Source: Bacillus mobilis (lineage in GTDB: Bacteria > Bacillota > Bacilli > Bacillales > Bacillaceae_G). From it: a stretch of 64,000 nucleotides of DNA. Of the stretch, positions 44,580-52,584 are shown one piece after another (the stretch's first letter is position 1; each line of letters opens with the position of its first letter). A program made the position numbers and the translations under genes. The notes beneath the pieces are model-generated. The model was given only the letters and a program-made list of their open reading frames with translations. It had not been told where the DNA came from and did no database searches. Location: positions 62,001-126,000 of the forward strand of contig NZ_MACF01000123.1 of assembly GCF_001884045.1 (NCBI RefSeq), given 5' to 3'.

Positions 44580-44711
44580 TGTATGCATATAATATATAAA
44601 AAGGTGGTTGCTAATGTAGAATTTTGTTAGAGTATTAGAATGCTTACTTCACTTGAATAAAATTAAGTAGGAGGTGGCTTCCTTGCTTACAATGTAAGTA
44701 AGGAGAAGTAT
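44580..44711 (+). promoter_or_regulatory. Structured leader of the CNNM/MpfA-like gene with a four-codon ORF
   Basis: A full ribosome site AGGAGGT (44669-44675) is followed after 8 bases by TTG CTT ACA ATG TAA (44683-44697), a four-codon open frame. CCTTGCTTAC (44681-44690) pairs with GTAAGTAAGG (44694-44703) over a 3-base loop, burying the AAGGAG that serves the exporter gene. Alternatives exist: GGAGG (44670-44674) with CTTCC (44678-44682), or CTTACTT (44643-44649) with AAGTAAG. The rest of 44358-44579 shows no gene. Confidence 0.55.
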
Positions 44712-46067
44712 TTGGACATATATAGTATAAGTATAGTGATTGTTTTAATTGCCTTAACGGCATTTTTCGTTGCAGCAGAATTTGCAATTGTTAAAGTGCG
44801 AAGTTCACGAATTGACTATTTAATTGCAGAAGGAAATAATCGCGCAACATCTGTCAAAACAGTCATTACAAACTTAGACGAATATTTATCTGCTTGTCAG
44901 CTAGGAATTACAGTTACAGCTCTGGGGATTGGGTGGTTTGGTAAACCTGCGTTAAAGCAAATGTTTGACACGCTTTTTGTGAATTTGAACATTTCTACTC
45001 AACTGGCAGACATTTTTGCTGTAATTTTAGTATTTTTGTTTATTACATTTTTACATGTTGTAATAGGGGAATTGGCCCCAAAAACTTTCGCGATTCAAAA
45101 AGCTGAACAAGTGAGTTTATTTGTTGCTAAACCGTTAATTTTCTTTTATCGTATGGCGTTTCCATTTATTTGGATCCTGAATGGATCAGCTCGAATTATT
45201 ACGAAATTGTTAGGGCTGAAACCACCGAAAGGGCACGATGAGGTTCATTCAGAAGAAGAATTACGGTTATTAGTTTCAGAAAGTTACAAAAATGGAGAGA
45301 TTAATCAATCTGAATATAAATATGTAAATAAGATTTTTGAATTTGATGATCGTATCGCAAAAGAAATAATGGTACCCCGAACTGAGATGCATATTATTAG
45401 TAAAGAAATGCCTGCTGAAGAAGCTTTGCAAAAAATGTCTCGGGAGAAATATACGAGATATCCAGTTGTAGATGGAGACAAAGATCACGTAATAGGCTTT
45501 GTAAACTTTAAAGATATTTTCACAGATTTTGTGCAGCATAATGCAGTAAGTAATAAGAAAGTAGAGCAGTATATTAGGCCAATCATTTTAGTTATCGACT
45601 CTATCCCAATACACGACTTATTTGTAAAAATGCAAAAAGAAAGAACGCATATTGCCATATTGATAGATGAATATGGTGGTACATCTGGACTTGTTACAGT
45701 TGAAGACATTTTAGAAGAAATAGTGGGAGATATTCAAGATGAGTTTGATACAGATGAACAGCCAGAAATTCAACAAGTTAGTGAAACGAAAACAATTCTA
45801 GAGGGAAAAGTGCTTGTTAGTGAAGTGAATACGTTATTAGGTTTAACGATTGATGATAATGGTGTTGATACAATAGGTGGCTGGATTTTAACGAAAAATA
45901 TAGAAATTGCTGAAGAGGATTTCATTGAAATTGAAAATTATAAGTTTTGTGTGAAAGAATTAGATGGACACTATATAAAGAGACTAGAAGTGACAAAAAC
46001 TGTAGAATCAATTGTTATTTTAGAAGATGAAAAACAAATTAAATTTCAAGAACAAATTAGTTCGTAG
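44712..46067 (+). CDS. CNNM/CorC-HlyC family Mg2+ exporter (MpfA-like)
   Basis: The 451-residue protein has an N-terminal four-helix DUF21 domain (FFVAAEFAIVKVRSSRIDYL, LGITVTALGIGWFGKP), then a CBS pair (IMVPRTEMHII, RYPVVDGDKDHVIGFVNFKD, IAILIDEYGGTSGLVTVEDIL) and a CorC_HlyC domain near the C-terminus. Often called hemolysin-like, these proteins are Mg2+ efflux transporters such as B. subtilis MpfA. It starts with TTG, 6 bases after AAGGAG, and that ribosome site lies in a stable hairpin. Confidence 0.88.
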   Translation: MDIYSISIVIVLIALTAFFVAAEFAIVKVRSSRIDYLIAEGNNRATSVKTVITNLDEYLSACQLGITVTALGIGWFGKPALKQMFDTLFVNLNISTQLADIFAVILVFLFITFLHVVIGELAPKTFAIQKAEQVSLFVAKPLIFFYRMAFPFIWILNGSARIITKLLGLKPPKGHDEVHSEEELRLLVSESYKNGEINQSEYKYVNKIFEFDDRIAKEIMVPRTEMHIISKEMPAEEALQKMSREKYTRYPVVDGDKDHVIGFVNFKDIFTDFVQHNAVSNKKVEQYIRPIILVIDSIPIHDLFVKMQKERTHIAILIDEYGGTSGLVTVEDILEEIVGDIQDEFDTDEQPEIQQVSETKTILEGKVLVSEVNTLLGLTIDDNGVDTIGGWILTKNIEIAEEDFIEIENYKFCVKELDGHYIKRLEVTKTVESIVILEDEKQIKFQEQISS

Positions 46068-46095
46068 ACTCTGCTATATGGCAGAGTTTTTTTGA
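46066..46095 (+). terminator. Terminator after the CNNM gene
   Basis: GACTCTGC pairs with GCAGAGTT around TATATG and is followed by seven T. Confidence 0.82.
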
Positions 46096-46106
46096 GCATA
46101 ATGTTT

Positions 46107-46162
46107 TTGACAGAATAAGGGCTATGATACAATGGCATAAGTCAGACCTTTCACTAGGTGAA
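46107..46162 (+). promoter_or_regulatory. Promoter and inverted repeat before the aldehyde dehydrogenase gene
   Basis: TTGACA (46107-46112) and TACAAT (46128-46133) are 15 bases apart, a short spacing. TTCAC-TAG-GTGAA (46150-46162) is a perfect inverted repeat near the expected transcription start and could be a repressor site. Confidence 0.45.
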
Positions 46163-46199
46163 GTATTGTTGTATACATATATTTGGAAGGAGAAGAATT

Positions 46200-47624
46200 A
46201 TGAAAAAGCATTTATATATAAACGGAGATTGGAAGTCTGTAAACACGTATAAACCATTATACGCACCATATTCTGAAGAAACGTTAGCGGAAATTGCACA
46301 AGGAACGGAAGAAGATGTACAAGAGGCTGTTACTGCTGCAAAAAATGCAATGAAAAAAATGAATACATTATCTGCATATGATCGTGCGACTATTTTAGAG
46401 AAGGTTGCACAAAAAATGGATGAAAGAAGAGAAGAATTTGCAGAAATTATTGCAAAAGAGGCTGCAAAACCAATTCGTGCTGCGAGGGGAGAAGTAGATC
46501 GTACCGTTCAGACATACAAATTTGCGGCGGAAGAAGCGAAGCGTATATACGGCGAGACACTGCCACTTGATGCAGCACCTGGTGCAGATGGACGTATTGC
46601 ATACACAATACGAAAACCGATTGGGGTTATAGGAGCTATTACACCATTTAATTTCCCATTAAATTTAGTGGCACATAAAGTCGGCCCTGCAATTGCTGCT
46701 GGAAATACAGTTGTGTTAAAGCCAGCTGATCAAACGCCATTATCGTCTTATGCATTAGTTGAACTATTTGAAGAGGCAGGATTGCCAAAAGGAGCTTTAA
46801 ATATTATTTCTGGTCCTGGTTCAACTGTAGGTGAGGCACTAGTTACAAATGATGATGTTGCTTCCATTACTTTTACGGGAAGTCCGAAAGTTGGAATCGG
46901 AATTAAGGCAAAGGCTGGGCTAAAGCGAGTTACGTTAGAACTAGGATCAAACGCTGCTGTTATTATTGATGAAGATGTAGAATTAACAGATGAATTAATT
47001 GAACGTGTAAAATGGGGTGCATTTGTTAATAATGGACAAGTTTGTATTTCGGTACAACGTGTTTTTGTACATGAAAAGAGAATGGATGAATTTCTTTCAA
47101 AGCTAAAGAAAGCGATGGAAACAGTTGTTGTGGGTGATCCATTACTTGAAGAAACGGATGTATCGGCTTTAATTTCGAAAAAAGATGTAGAGCGAATTGA
47201 AATGTGGGTGCAAGAAGCTATTAAGGAAGGGGCAGCTGTTTTATACGGTGGTAAGAAACATGATGCAAGGATTTTTGAACCAACTGTATTAACAAATGTT
47301 CCAGAGTATGTATCTGTACAGTGCCAAGAAGTATTTGGTCCACTTATGACAGTAAATACATTTAAAGAATTTGATGAAGCAATAGAGCAAGTAAATCATT
47401 CACGTTACGGTCTACAAGCAGGTGTATTTACAAATAATTTGTTTAAAGCAATGCGTGCAATTGATGAGTTAGAAGTTGGTGGTGTCATGATTAATGACAT
47501 TCCAACGTTTAGGGTAGATCATATGCCATACGGTGGTGTGAAAGAAAGCGGCACAGGGCGTGAAGGAATTAAATATGCAATAGAAGAGATGACAGAAATG
47601 AAATTAGTGTGTATTAAAAAATAA
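46200..47624 (+). CDS. NAD(P)-dependent aldehyde dehydrogenase
   Basis: The 474-residue protein is a classical ALDH. It has the cofactor region GAITPFNFPLNLVAHKVGPA, the loop FTGSPKVG, the general-base glutamate in LELGSN and the nucleophilic cysteine in NNGQVCISVQR. The end is PYGGVKESGTGREG. Succinate-semialdehyde, lactaldehyde and glyceraldehyde-3-phosphate dehydrogenases are the nearest functional groups, but the substrate cannot be fixed. ATG 46200 has AAGGAG 8 bases upstream; the frame's earlier start lacks one. Confidence 0.85.
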   Translation: MKKHLYINGDWKSVNTYKPLYAPYSEETLAEIAQGTEEDVQEAVTAAKNAMKKMNTLSAYDRATILEKVAQKMDERREEFAEIIAKEAAKPIRAARGEVDRTVQTYKFAAEEAKRIYGETLPLDAAPGADGRIAYTIRKPIGVIGAITPFNFPLNLVAHKVGPAIAAGNTVVLKPADQTPLSSYALVELFEEAGLPKGALNIISGPGSTVGEALVTNDDVASITFTGSPKVGIGIKAKAGLKRVTLELGSNAAVIIDEDVELTDELIERVKWGAFVNNGQVCISVQRVFVHEKRMDEFLSKLKKAMETVVVGDPLLEETDVSALISKKDVERIEMWVQEAIKEGAAVLYGGKKHDARIFEPTVLTNVPEYVSVQCQEVFGPLMTVNTFKEFDEAIEQVNHSRYGLQAGVFTNNLFKAMRAIDELEVGGVMINDIPTFRVDHMPYGGVKESGTGREGIKYAIEEMTEMKLVCIKK

Positions 47625-47651
47625 AGTAGATCAAGCTAAAACATCGTAATA

Positions 47652-47697
47652 AAAAACGAGCAGGAAATGTTTACGATTCCATACTCGTTTTTTATTG
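47652..47697. terminator. Terminator between ALDH and yueI-like genes
   Basis: AAAAACGAG pairs with CTCGTTTTT around a long loop with its own weak pairing (GGAAA with TTCC). Confidence 0.7.
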
Positions 47698-47744
47698 TTT
47701 GTTTTATGTTTCTCGATACGATTTCATTTAATCAAGTGTACCTT

Positions 47745-48137
47745 TTACTTCATTTCTTGTTTGAAAATAGCATCTTCTACATAAATTTGTTCTTTGTCAA
47801 CAGCTGTACTATGGGATAATACTAAACCGATGGGTGTTTCTATACCTTTATTTTGAACAATTGTAAAAGGAACATTTTTTTCATTTGCTAATTTAATGTA
47901 TTTTGATAAATGTGGGTAAGCAATGCCACCATTTAGGAATATTTGTAATGATTGAGAAGAGCGCATGCTACTAGCTACTTCAGAATATACATTACTTTGC
48001 ATTACTTGACCGATAGTTAAAGCGATTTCTACACGCTCACGTAATGTAGTTAAATACATATTACGTTCTTCTGGTTTGTTCTGCTTTTGGCCGTAAATGC
48101 CTTCTTGGAGATAATCTTCCACATTTTTATTTACCAT
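47745..48137 (-). CDS. yueI: YueI/DUF1694 family protein
   Basis: The 130-residue protein begins VEDYLQEGIYGQKQNKPEER and has YLTTLRERVEIALT, SLQIFLNGGIAYPHLSKYIKLA and PIGLVLSHSTAVDKE. These features define the DUF1694 (YueI) family, a conserved cytoplasmic protein of Firmicutes whose role is not known. The start at 48137 was chosen because AAAGGTG lies 8 bases before it. It converges with the ALDH gene. Confidence 0.85.
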   Translation of the reverse strand: MVNKNVEDYLQEGIYGQKQNKPEERNMYLTTLRERVEIALTIGQVMQSNVYSEVASSMRSSQSLQIFLNGGIAYPHLSKYIKLANEKNVPFTIVQNKGIETPIGLVLSHSTAVDKEQIYVEDAIFKQEMK

Positions 48138-48240
48138 ATTTTTCACACCTTTCATTTTCTATTGTACGAAAGAATGAGGCAGGATGCAAAAAAAGTCGCA
48201 TCGAATGTAAAAAAAATTGAATGAAAGGAAGGAAAATAGA

Positions 48241-48306
48241 ATGTATCAATCTAAACAATTAATAAAGGCATTAAAAATTTTATCAACACATATTAACAAA
48301 ATGTGA
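48241..48306 (+). CDS. Candidate 21-residue small ORF
   Basis: ATG at 48241 opens a 21-residue frame (MYQSKQLIKALKILSTHINKM), 8 bases after AAAGGAAGG. The product would be a basic amphipathic helix. It lies 65 bases before the histidine-kinase gene on the same strand and might be a leader peptide or an independent small protein. Nothing identifies a family, and it may be chance. Confidence 0.3.
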   Translation: MYQSKQLIKALKILSTHINKM

Positions 48307-48370
48307 CAATAATCTATTAACGAATCGCATTTTTTGTGTTAATATTCAAAATATAAAGGGTGTTCGTCGT

Positions 48371-49504
48371 ATGGAAATGGAGGGAATGGGGGTTTTTCCA
48401 ATCGATAAGGATATTAAAGAAGTATTTTGTTCGCACTTGAAAAACAACAGGCACCAATTCGTTGAGAACTGGAAAAACAAAATGATAATTTCCGATAAAG
48501 ATCCATTTAAACTAGAAGCAGTTCAAAATGGAGAGGATTTATTAGAGTTAATTATCGAACTTACAATGGAAGAAAAAGATATAGATTATCTTCAGCCATT
48601 ATGCGAGAAAATTGCTATTGAACGTGCAGGAGCAGATGCGAATATTGGAGATTTTGTTTATAATGCAAACGTGGGAAGAAATGAGCTTTTTGAAGCGATG
48701 TGTGAATTAGAGGTTAGCGCACGTGAATTGAAACCAATTATGGCTCAAATACATACTTGTTTTGACAAATTAATTTATTATACTGTTTTAAAATACTCGG
48801 AAATTATATCAAGAAATTTAGAGGAAAAACAGCAATATATTAACGAAACACATAAAGAAAGGCTGACGATATTAGGGCAAATGTCAGCTAGTTTTGTACA
48901 TGAATTTCGTAACCCACTTACTTCGATTATGGGATTTGTCAAATTATTAAAGGCAGATCATCCGAGTTTATCGTATTTAGATATTATTTCGCATGAATTA
49001 GACCAATTAAACTTTCGGATTTCGCAATTTTTACTCGTATCGAAAAAAGAAATGTGGACGGAATCAGAACAATTTTGGCTTAATGATTTGTTTCAAGATA
49101 TTATACAGTTCTTATATCCGAGTTTGGTTAATGCAAATGTATCGATTGAAAAGAATTTGCCGTACCCAATTCCGCTTGTTGGTTATCGGAGTGAAGTGAG
49201 ACAAGTATTTTTAAATATATTAATGAATTCAATTGACGCTCTTGAATCGATAAAAGAAGAACGAAAAATTATCGTTGATGTATTTGAAGAAGATCAGGCA
49301 ATTCGAATTGTAATAAAAAATAATGGACCAATGATTCCAGCTGAAAATGTAGAAACGATTTTCGAACCATTTGTAACTACTAAAAAGTTAGGAACTGGTA
49401 TTGGGTTATTTGTATGTAAACAAATTGTAGAAAAACATAATGGGTCCATCATGTGTCGTTCAGATAACGATTGGACAGAATTTCAAATTGAGTTTCAAAA
49501 ATAA
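48371..49504 (+). CDS. Sensor histidine kinase with HisK_N-type sensor region
   Basis: The 377-residue kinase lacks membrane helices. Residues 1-155 form a helical N-terminal region like the globin-like RsbR/HisK_N domains (NNRHQFVENWKNKM, IHTCFDKLIYYTVLKY). Next come the phospho-acceptor helix ASFVHEFRNPLTSIMG, the N box NILMNSIDAL and the ATP lid GTGIGLFVCKQIVEKHNG. It resembles orphan kinases that feed the sporulation phosphorelay, and no response regulator gene is adjacent. AAAGGGTG precedes the ATG. Confidence 0.85.
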   Translation: MEMEGMGVFPIDKDIKEVFCSHLKNNRHQFVENWKNKMIISDKDPFKLEAVQNGEDLLELIIELTMEEKDIDYLQPLCEKIAIERAGADANIGDFVYNANVGRNELFEAMCELEVSARELKPIMAQIHTCFDKLIYYTVLKYSEIISRNLEEKQQYINETHKERLTILGQMSASFVHEFRNPLTSIMGFVKLLKADHPSLSYLDIISHELDQLNFRISQFLLVSKKEMWTESEQFWLNDLFQDIIQFLYPSLVNANVSIEKNLPYPIPLVGYRSEVRQVFLNILMNSIDALESIKEERKIIVDVFEEDQAIRIVIKNNGPMIPAENVETIFEPFVTTKKLGTGIGLFVCKQIVEKHNGSIMCRSDNDWTEFQIEFQK

Positions 49505-49541
49505 ACAGTCTACACCAAATGAATGGTGTAGACTGTTTTAA
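49503..49541. terminator. Bidirectional terminator
   Basis: AACAGTCTACACCA pairs with TGGTGTAGACTGTT around AATGAA. Confidence 0.88.
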
Positions 49542-50287
49542 TTTGTAAGGATAACGGCTTCTAATTTAGGATCCTTCGTTGAATAACCTAAAATTGAAAT
49601 GGTATAAATGATGTTCGGTTCGACTTTGAAATTCGGTATAGTTAGCAAGACACTTGCATTATCTGCGAGTGCAACTTCAATATCTGCTGTACCAGGGCTA
49701 ACTTCTAAAAAATCTGTAATTTGTTTAAAGAGTACATTTTCAAATAAATGATCTCCACCTTTTAAACTTACATTTACAACAGGGGTATCCGGAGAAAAAT
49801 GTGCAAAGCGTATTTTTGCTTGACCAGCTGGTAAATGTGTATTATCAAGCATAGGTTGTAATTGGAGATGATTGTCACTATTTATTGCGGCAAAAGTATA
49901 AGAGTGATTTCCCATTATCGGTACTAAAGCTGAAAAGATGGGAGTTTCATTGTCGACAGGAACAATATCTATACGGTATTTACCTTGTACTAATGTTAAA
50001 TAGGGACTAAATTGTTTAAATGAAATATTTTTAATAACCTTTTGTCCGTTTACTAAAATGTCAACCGCAGGTGTATTGGAAGCTGAGTGAAAAAACCTTA
50101 TATGTGATGGTAAAGCAGCTTCTTGTGAATCTCTTTTTTCATATGCCTGTACAAGTTTCGTAAGCGCATCATAATATTTCATATATAGTTCTACATATTT
50201 TTTCGGATTATGAAATTGATAGTAACGAGCGAGCTGTTCGTAACGTGCAGCTTCTTGTCCATATTTTTCGATTTCAGATTGAGACAT
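49538..50287 (-). CDS. DUF4397 domain protein (two repeats)
   Basis: The 249-residue protein has a helical N-terminus (residues 1-55, MKYYDALTKLVQAYEKR) followed by two copies of the beta-sandwich DUF4397. They begin with HIRFFHSASNTPAVDILVNG and KIRFAHFSPDTPVVNVSLKG. DUF4397 proteins are usually cell-surface, but no signal peptide is visible here. A similar arrangement is common in B. cereus-group spore-related proteins, which is only suggestive. The start at 50287 is 7 bases after AAGGAGGA. Confidence 0.82.
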   Translation of the reverse strand: MSQSEIEKYGQEAARYEQLARYYQFHNPKKYVELYMKYYDALTKLVQAYEKRDSQEAALPSHIRFFHSASNTPAVDILVNGQKVIKNISFKQFSPYLTLVQGKYRIDIVPVDNETPIFSALVPIMGNHSYTFAAINSDNHLQLQPMLDNTHLPAGQAKIRFAHFSPDTPVVNVSLKGGDHLFENVLFKQITDFLEVSPGTADIEVALADNASVLLTIPNFKVEPNIIYTISILGYSTKDPKLEAVILTN

Positions 50288-50586
50288 GAACATTCCTCCT
50301 TTGTCATCATTAACACTATATGCTTAGCAAGAAAGAGGTTATGCAAAAAAATTGTTTCTAAAAGGAGGAAAGTTGAAAATAAGTAAAAAATATTGCTTAT
50401 GGTAAGTGTAGTTTAGGTGAACGAGAGTTATAAATTTCTAGAGGACACAATAATATTTCCTCCAAATGAGCTGATGAAGTTCGGATTATGAAATGAAGAC
50501 TTAAGAGTGAAATAAGTGAAATATCGAAAACATGTCCAAAATTCTTAGAAAACTAGGGATTTTTTAAATTATGGGCGAATACACAT
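50288..50586. other. Gene-free stretch between the DUF4397 gene and a candidate small gene
   Basis: About 300 AT-rich bases. I see no open frame with a ribosome site and no strong hairpin; the minus-strand promoter of the DUF4397 gene must lie at its left end. Confidence 0.5.
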
Positions 50587-50615
50587 ACAAAGTGATAATT
50601 GTCCTACATAAATTA
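50587..50615 (+). promoter_or_regulatory. Possible sigma-K promoter
   Basis: ACAA (50587-50590), a 16-base gap and CATAAATTA (50607-50615) fit the loose sigma-K pattern (AC, 16-17 bases, CATANNNTA). It lies 42 bases before the TTG of the candidate 43-residue gene. Confidence 0.4.
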
Positions 50616-50656
50616 TAAAGGAAAGGTAATTTGAAATTGAGGAAAGGAATGAAATA

Positions 50657-50788
50657 TTGGGATGGGGATATCCCGCAAGGATTTGTGAGTGGAGTTATGG
50701 ACGATTTTGTGCTTTAGGCTGTAGGATGAAATTTGAATTTGTAATGCTATTGTTTCTATTTACGTTAGCAAGTGAAGGTATTAACTGA
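50657..50788 (+). CDS. Candidate 43-residue protein with hydrophobic C-terminus
   Basis: TTG at 50657, 8 bases after AAAGGA, opens a 43-residue frame. The first half is rich in Gly, Trp, Tyr, Cys and Arg (GWGYPARICEWSYGRF); the second is a hydrophobic helix (FEFVMLLFLFTLAS). This layout recalls the very small YjcZ-type sporulation proteins, though the match is loose. A possible sigma-K promoter precedes it and a strong terminator follows. It may be real, or a decayed relative. Confidence 0.45.
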   Translation: MGWGYPARICEWSYGRFCALGCRMKFEFVMLLFLFTLASEGIN

Positions 50789-50800
50789 TAAAAGAGCGTC

Positions 50801-50841
50801 GTGCCGAACTGATTAATGTGGTTAATCGGTTCTTTTTTTAA
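50801..50841 (+). terminator. Terminator with no annotated gene upstream except the 43-residue frame
   Basis: GAACTGATTAA pairs with TTAATCGGTTC around TGTGG, followed by seven T. It implies a plus-strand transcript ending here. Confidence 0.85.
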
Positions 50842-51273
50842 TGTATAAAACGGATGATGATGTATGTGAAATCTTGGTTTCTTTAAAATAATTGCTATGC
50901 ATTTAGTGGGATTAATTGTCGAGATTTGTTTGAAAATATGCAATATAAAGTAGGAGAATAGGAAGGAGTTTAAAGGGAGTTTCGTCGAAGTTTACACAAT
51001 GTCGGCAATTGAGGGAAGCTGACATTATGTTAAGAAAACATGTAGTGAAACATTTATTTTATATAAAGGAGGGTTAGTTGAGCGTATAAATAAGGGTTGG
51101 TCTTCGACTTTAGTTCTGAATTTTCTGTTTTTGAAGTTGATATTAAGCACTCATTTGTATATTTTATAATAGTTTTTTGATAAAATCACTGCTTTCGCAG
51201 AGGGTTCTTTTTTATGAAAGAAACGTCAATTTTCTTCATATATATATACAAATTGGAGAAATGGGGGAGCGCT
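50842..51273 (+). other. Gene-free leader region of the yodT operon
   Basis: About 430 bases with no supported gene. AATGTCGGC (50998-51006) and GCTGACATT (51018-51026) form a 9-base inverted repeat with one wobble. ATATAAAGGA at 51061-51070 and TGAGCGTATAAA at 51079-51090 recur upstream of kamA (57711-57732). A small CTGC/GCAG hairpin lies near 51190. The promoter is probably within this region but no unambiguous sigma-A or sigma-54 element was found. Confidence 0.5.
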
Positions 51274-52584
51274 ATGCGCGATTACTTAATTAAACCACTT
51301 GTTGGTCAGCCGTATCCAATGATTTCACATGGAAAAGGTGTGTATTTGTATGATCAAAACGGAAATAAATATTTTGATGGCTCGTCAGGGGCAATTACGG
51401 CAGGTATTGGGCATGGCGTAAAGGAGATTGCGGACGTTATCAAAAAGCAAGCAGAGGAGATTGCTTTCGTTTATAGATCACAGTTCACGAGTGAACCAGC
51501 TGAAAAATTAGCGAAGAAATTAAGCGATTTAAGTGTAGGAGATTTGAACTGGAGCTTTTTTGTAAATAGTGGTACGGAAGCAAATGAAACAGCTATGAAA
51601 ATTGCAATCCAGCATTTTCAAGAGCGAGGTATTCAAGGGAAACATAAAATTTTGTCACGATGGATGAGTTATCACGGTATTACGATGGGAGCCTTATCAA
51701 TGTCTGGGCATCCACTGCGCAGACAACGTTTCGTGTCAATTTTAGAAGATTATCCAACTATTCCAGCTCCATATTGTTTTAGATGTCCGGTGCAAAAGGT
51801 ATATCCAACTTGTCAGCTTGCTTGTGCGACTGAACTAGAAAGATCAATTGAAAGAATTGGTGCAGAACATATCGCAGCTTTTATCGCTGAACCGATTATC
51901 GGAGCAGCTGGAGGCGCAGTCGTCCCGCCGAAAGAATATTATAAAGTTATTAAAGATATTTGTAGTCATTACGATATTTTATTTATTGCCGATGAAGTAA
52001 TGACTGGACTTGGTCGTACTGGTGCTTGGTTTGCGATGGAGCATTGGGGTGTAGAACCGGATATTATGACTCTTGGTAAAGGTTTAGGAGCTGGATATAC
52101 ACCGATGGCAGCGACGATTGTAAGTGACCGTGTTATGGAGCCAATTTTACGAGGATCACGTTCAGTTATGAGTGGGCATACGTTAAGTGCAAATCCATTA
52201 TCAGCAGCAACTGCTCTAGCTGTTATTGAGTATATGGAGAAACATAATCTACCTGAAAAAACAGCAGAAAAAGGAGAGTATTTAATAAAAGGACTACAAA
52301 AAGTTCAGCAACAATCGACAATCATTGCTGATGTACGCGGAAAAGGTTTGCTGATTGGAGTAGAATTGCAACCGTTTACAAAGGCGTCAGAACTTATTTC
52401 GGTTGCAGCTAAAAATGGTCTTCTTTTATACCAAGCTGTTTCAGGGCAAGCAGGAAAAGAAGATAGTGCACTGCTTGTAGCACCGCCAATGACAACTACA
52501 TATTCCGAGTTAGATGAATTACTTTCAATTTTTGCAAAAAGTGTAGAAGAAATGATGCAAAAAGGAGGGCATAGTATCGCATGA
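51274..52584 (+). CDS. yodT: Class III aminotransferase of the kam locus
   Basis: The 436-residue protein has the fold-type I class III marks: NSGTEANETAMKIA, LFIADEVMTGLGRTG and the pyridoxal-phosphate lysine in MTLGKGLGAGYTPM. It corresponds to YodT of B. subtilis. In the proposed route it would transaminate the 3-amino group of acetyl-beta-lysine. ATG 51274 follows GGGGGAG; a longer frame lacks a ribosome site. It overlaps yodS by 4 bases and opens a six-gene operon. Confidence 0.88.
   Translation: MRDYLIKPLVGQPYPMISHGKGVYLYDQNGNKYFDGSSGAITAGIGHGVKEIADVIKKQAEEIAFVYRSQFTSEPAEKLAKKLSDLSVGDLNWSFFVNSGTEANETAMKIAIQHFQERGIQGKHKILSRWMSYHGITMGALSMSGHPLRRQRFVSILEDYPTIPAPYCFRCPVQKVYPTCQLACATELERSIERIGAEHIAAFIAEPIIGAAGGAVVPPKEYYKVIKDICSHYDILFIADEVMTGLGRTGAWFAMEHWGVEPDIMTLGKGLGAGYTPMAATIVSDRVMEPILRGSRSVMSGHTLSANPLSAATALAVIEYMEKHNLPEKTAEKGEYLIKGLQKVQQQSTIIADVRGKGLLIGVELQPFTKASELISVAAKNGLLLYQAVSGQAGKEDSALLVAPPMTTTYSELDELLSIFAKSVEEMMQKGGHSIA

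Noticed and set aside
44358-44711. Known Mg2+ (ykoK) or Mn2+ (yybP-ykoY) riboswitch before the CNNM gene
   Set aside because: The leader is too short and lacks the conserved cores of both classes; the two-hairpin arrangement is described on its own terms.
50695-50943. 82-codon minus-strand frame
   Set aside because: It lies over a plus-strand terminator and candidate small gene, lacks a ribosome site and encodes a low-complexity His/Asn/Lys-rich product.
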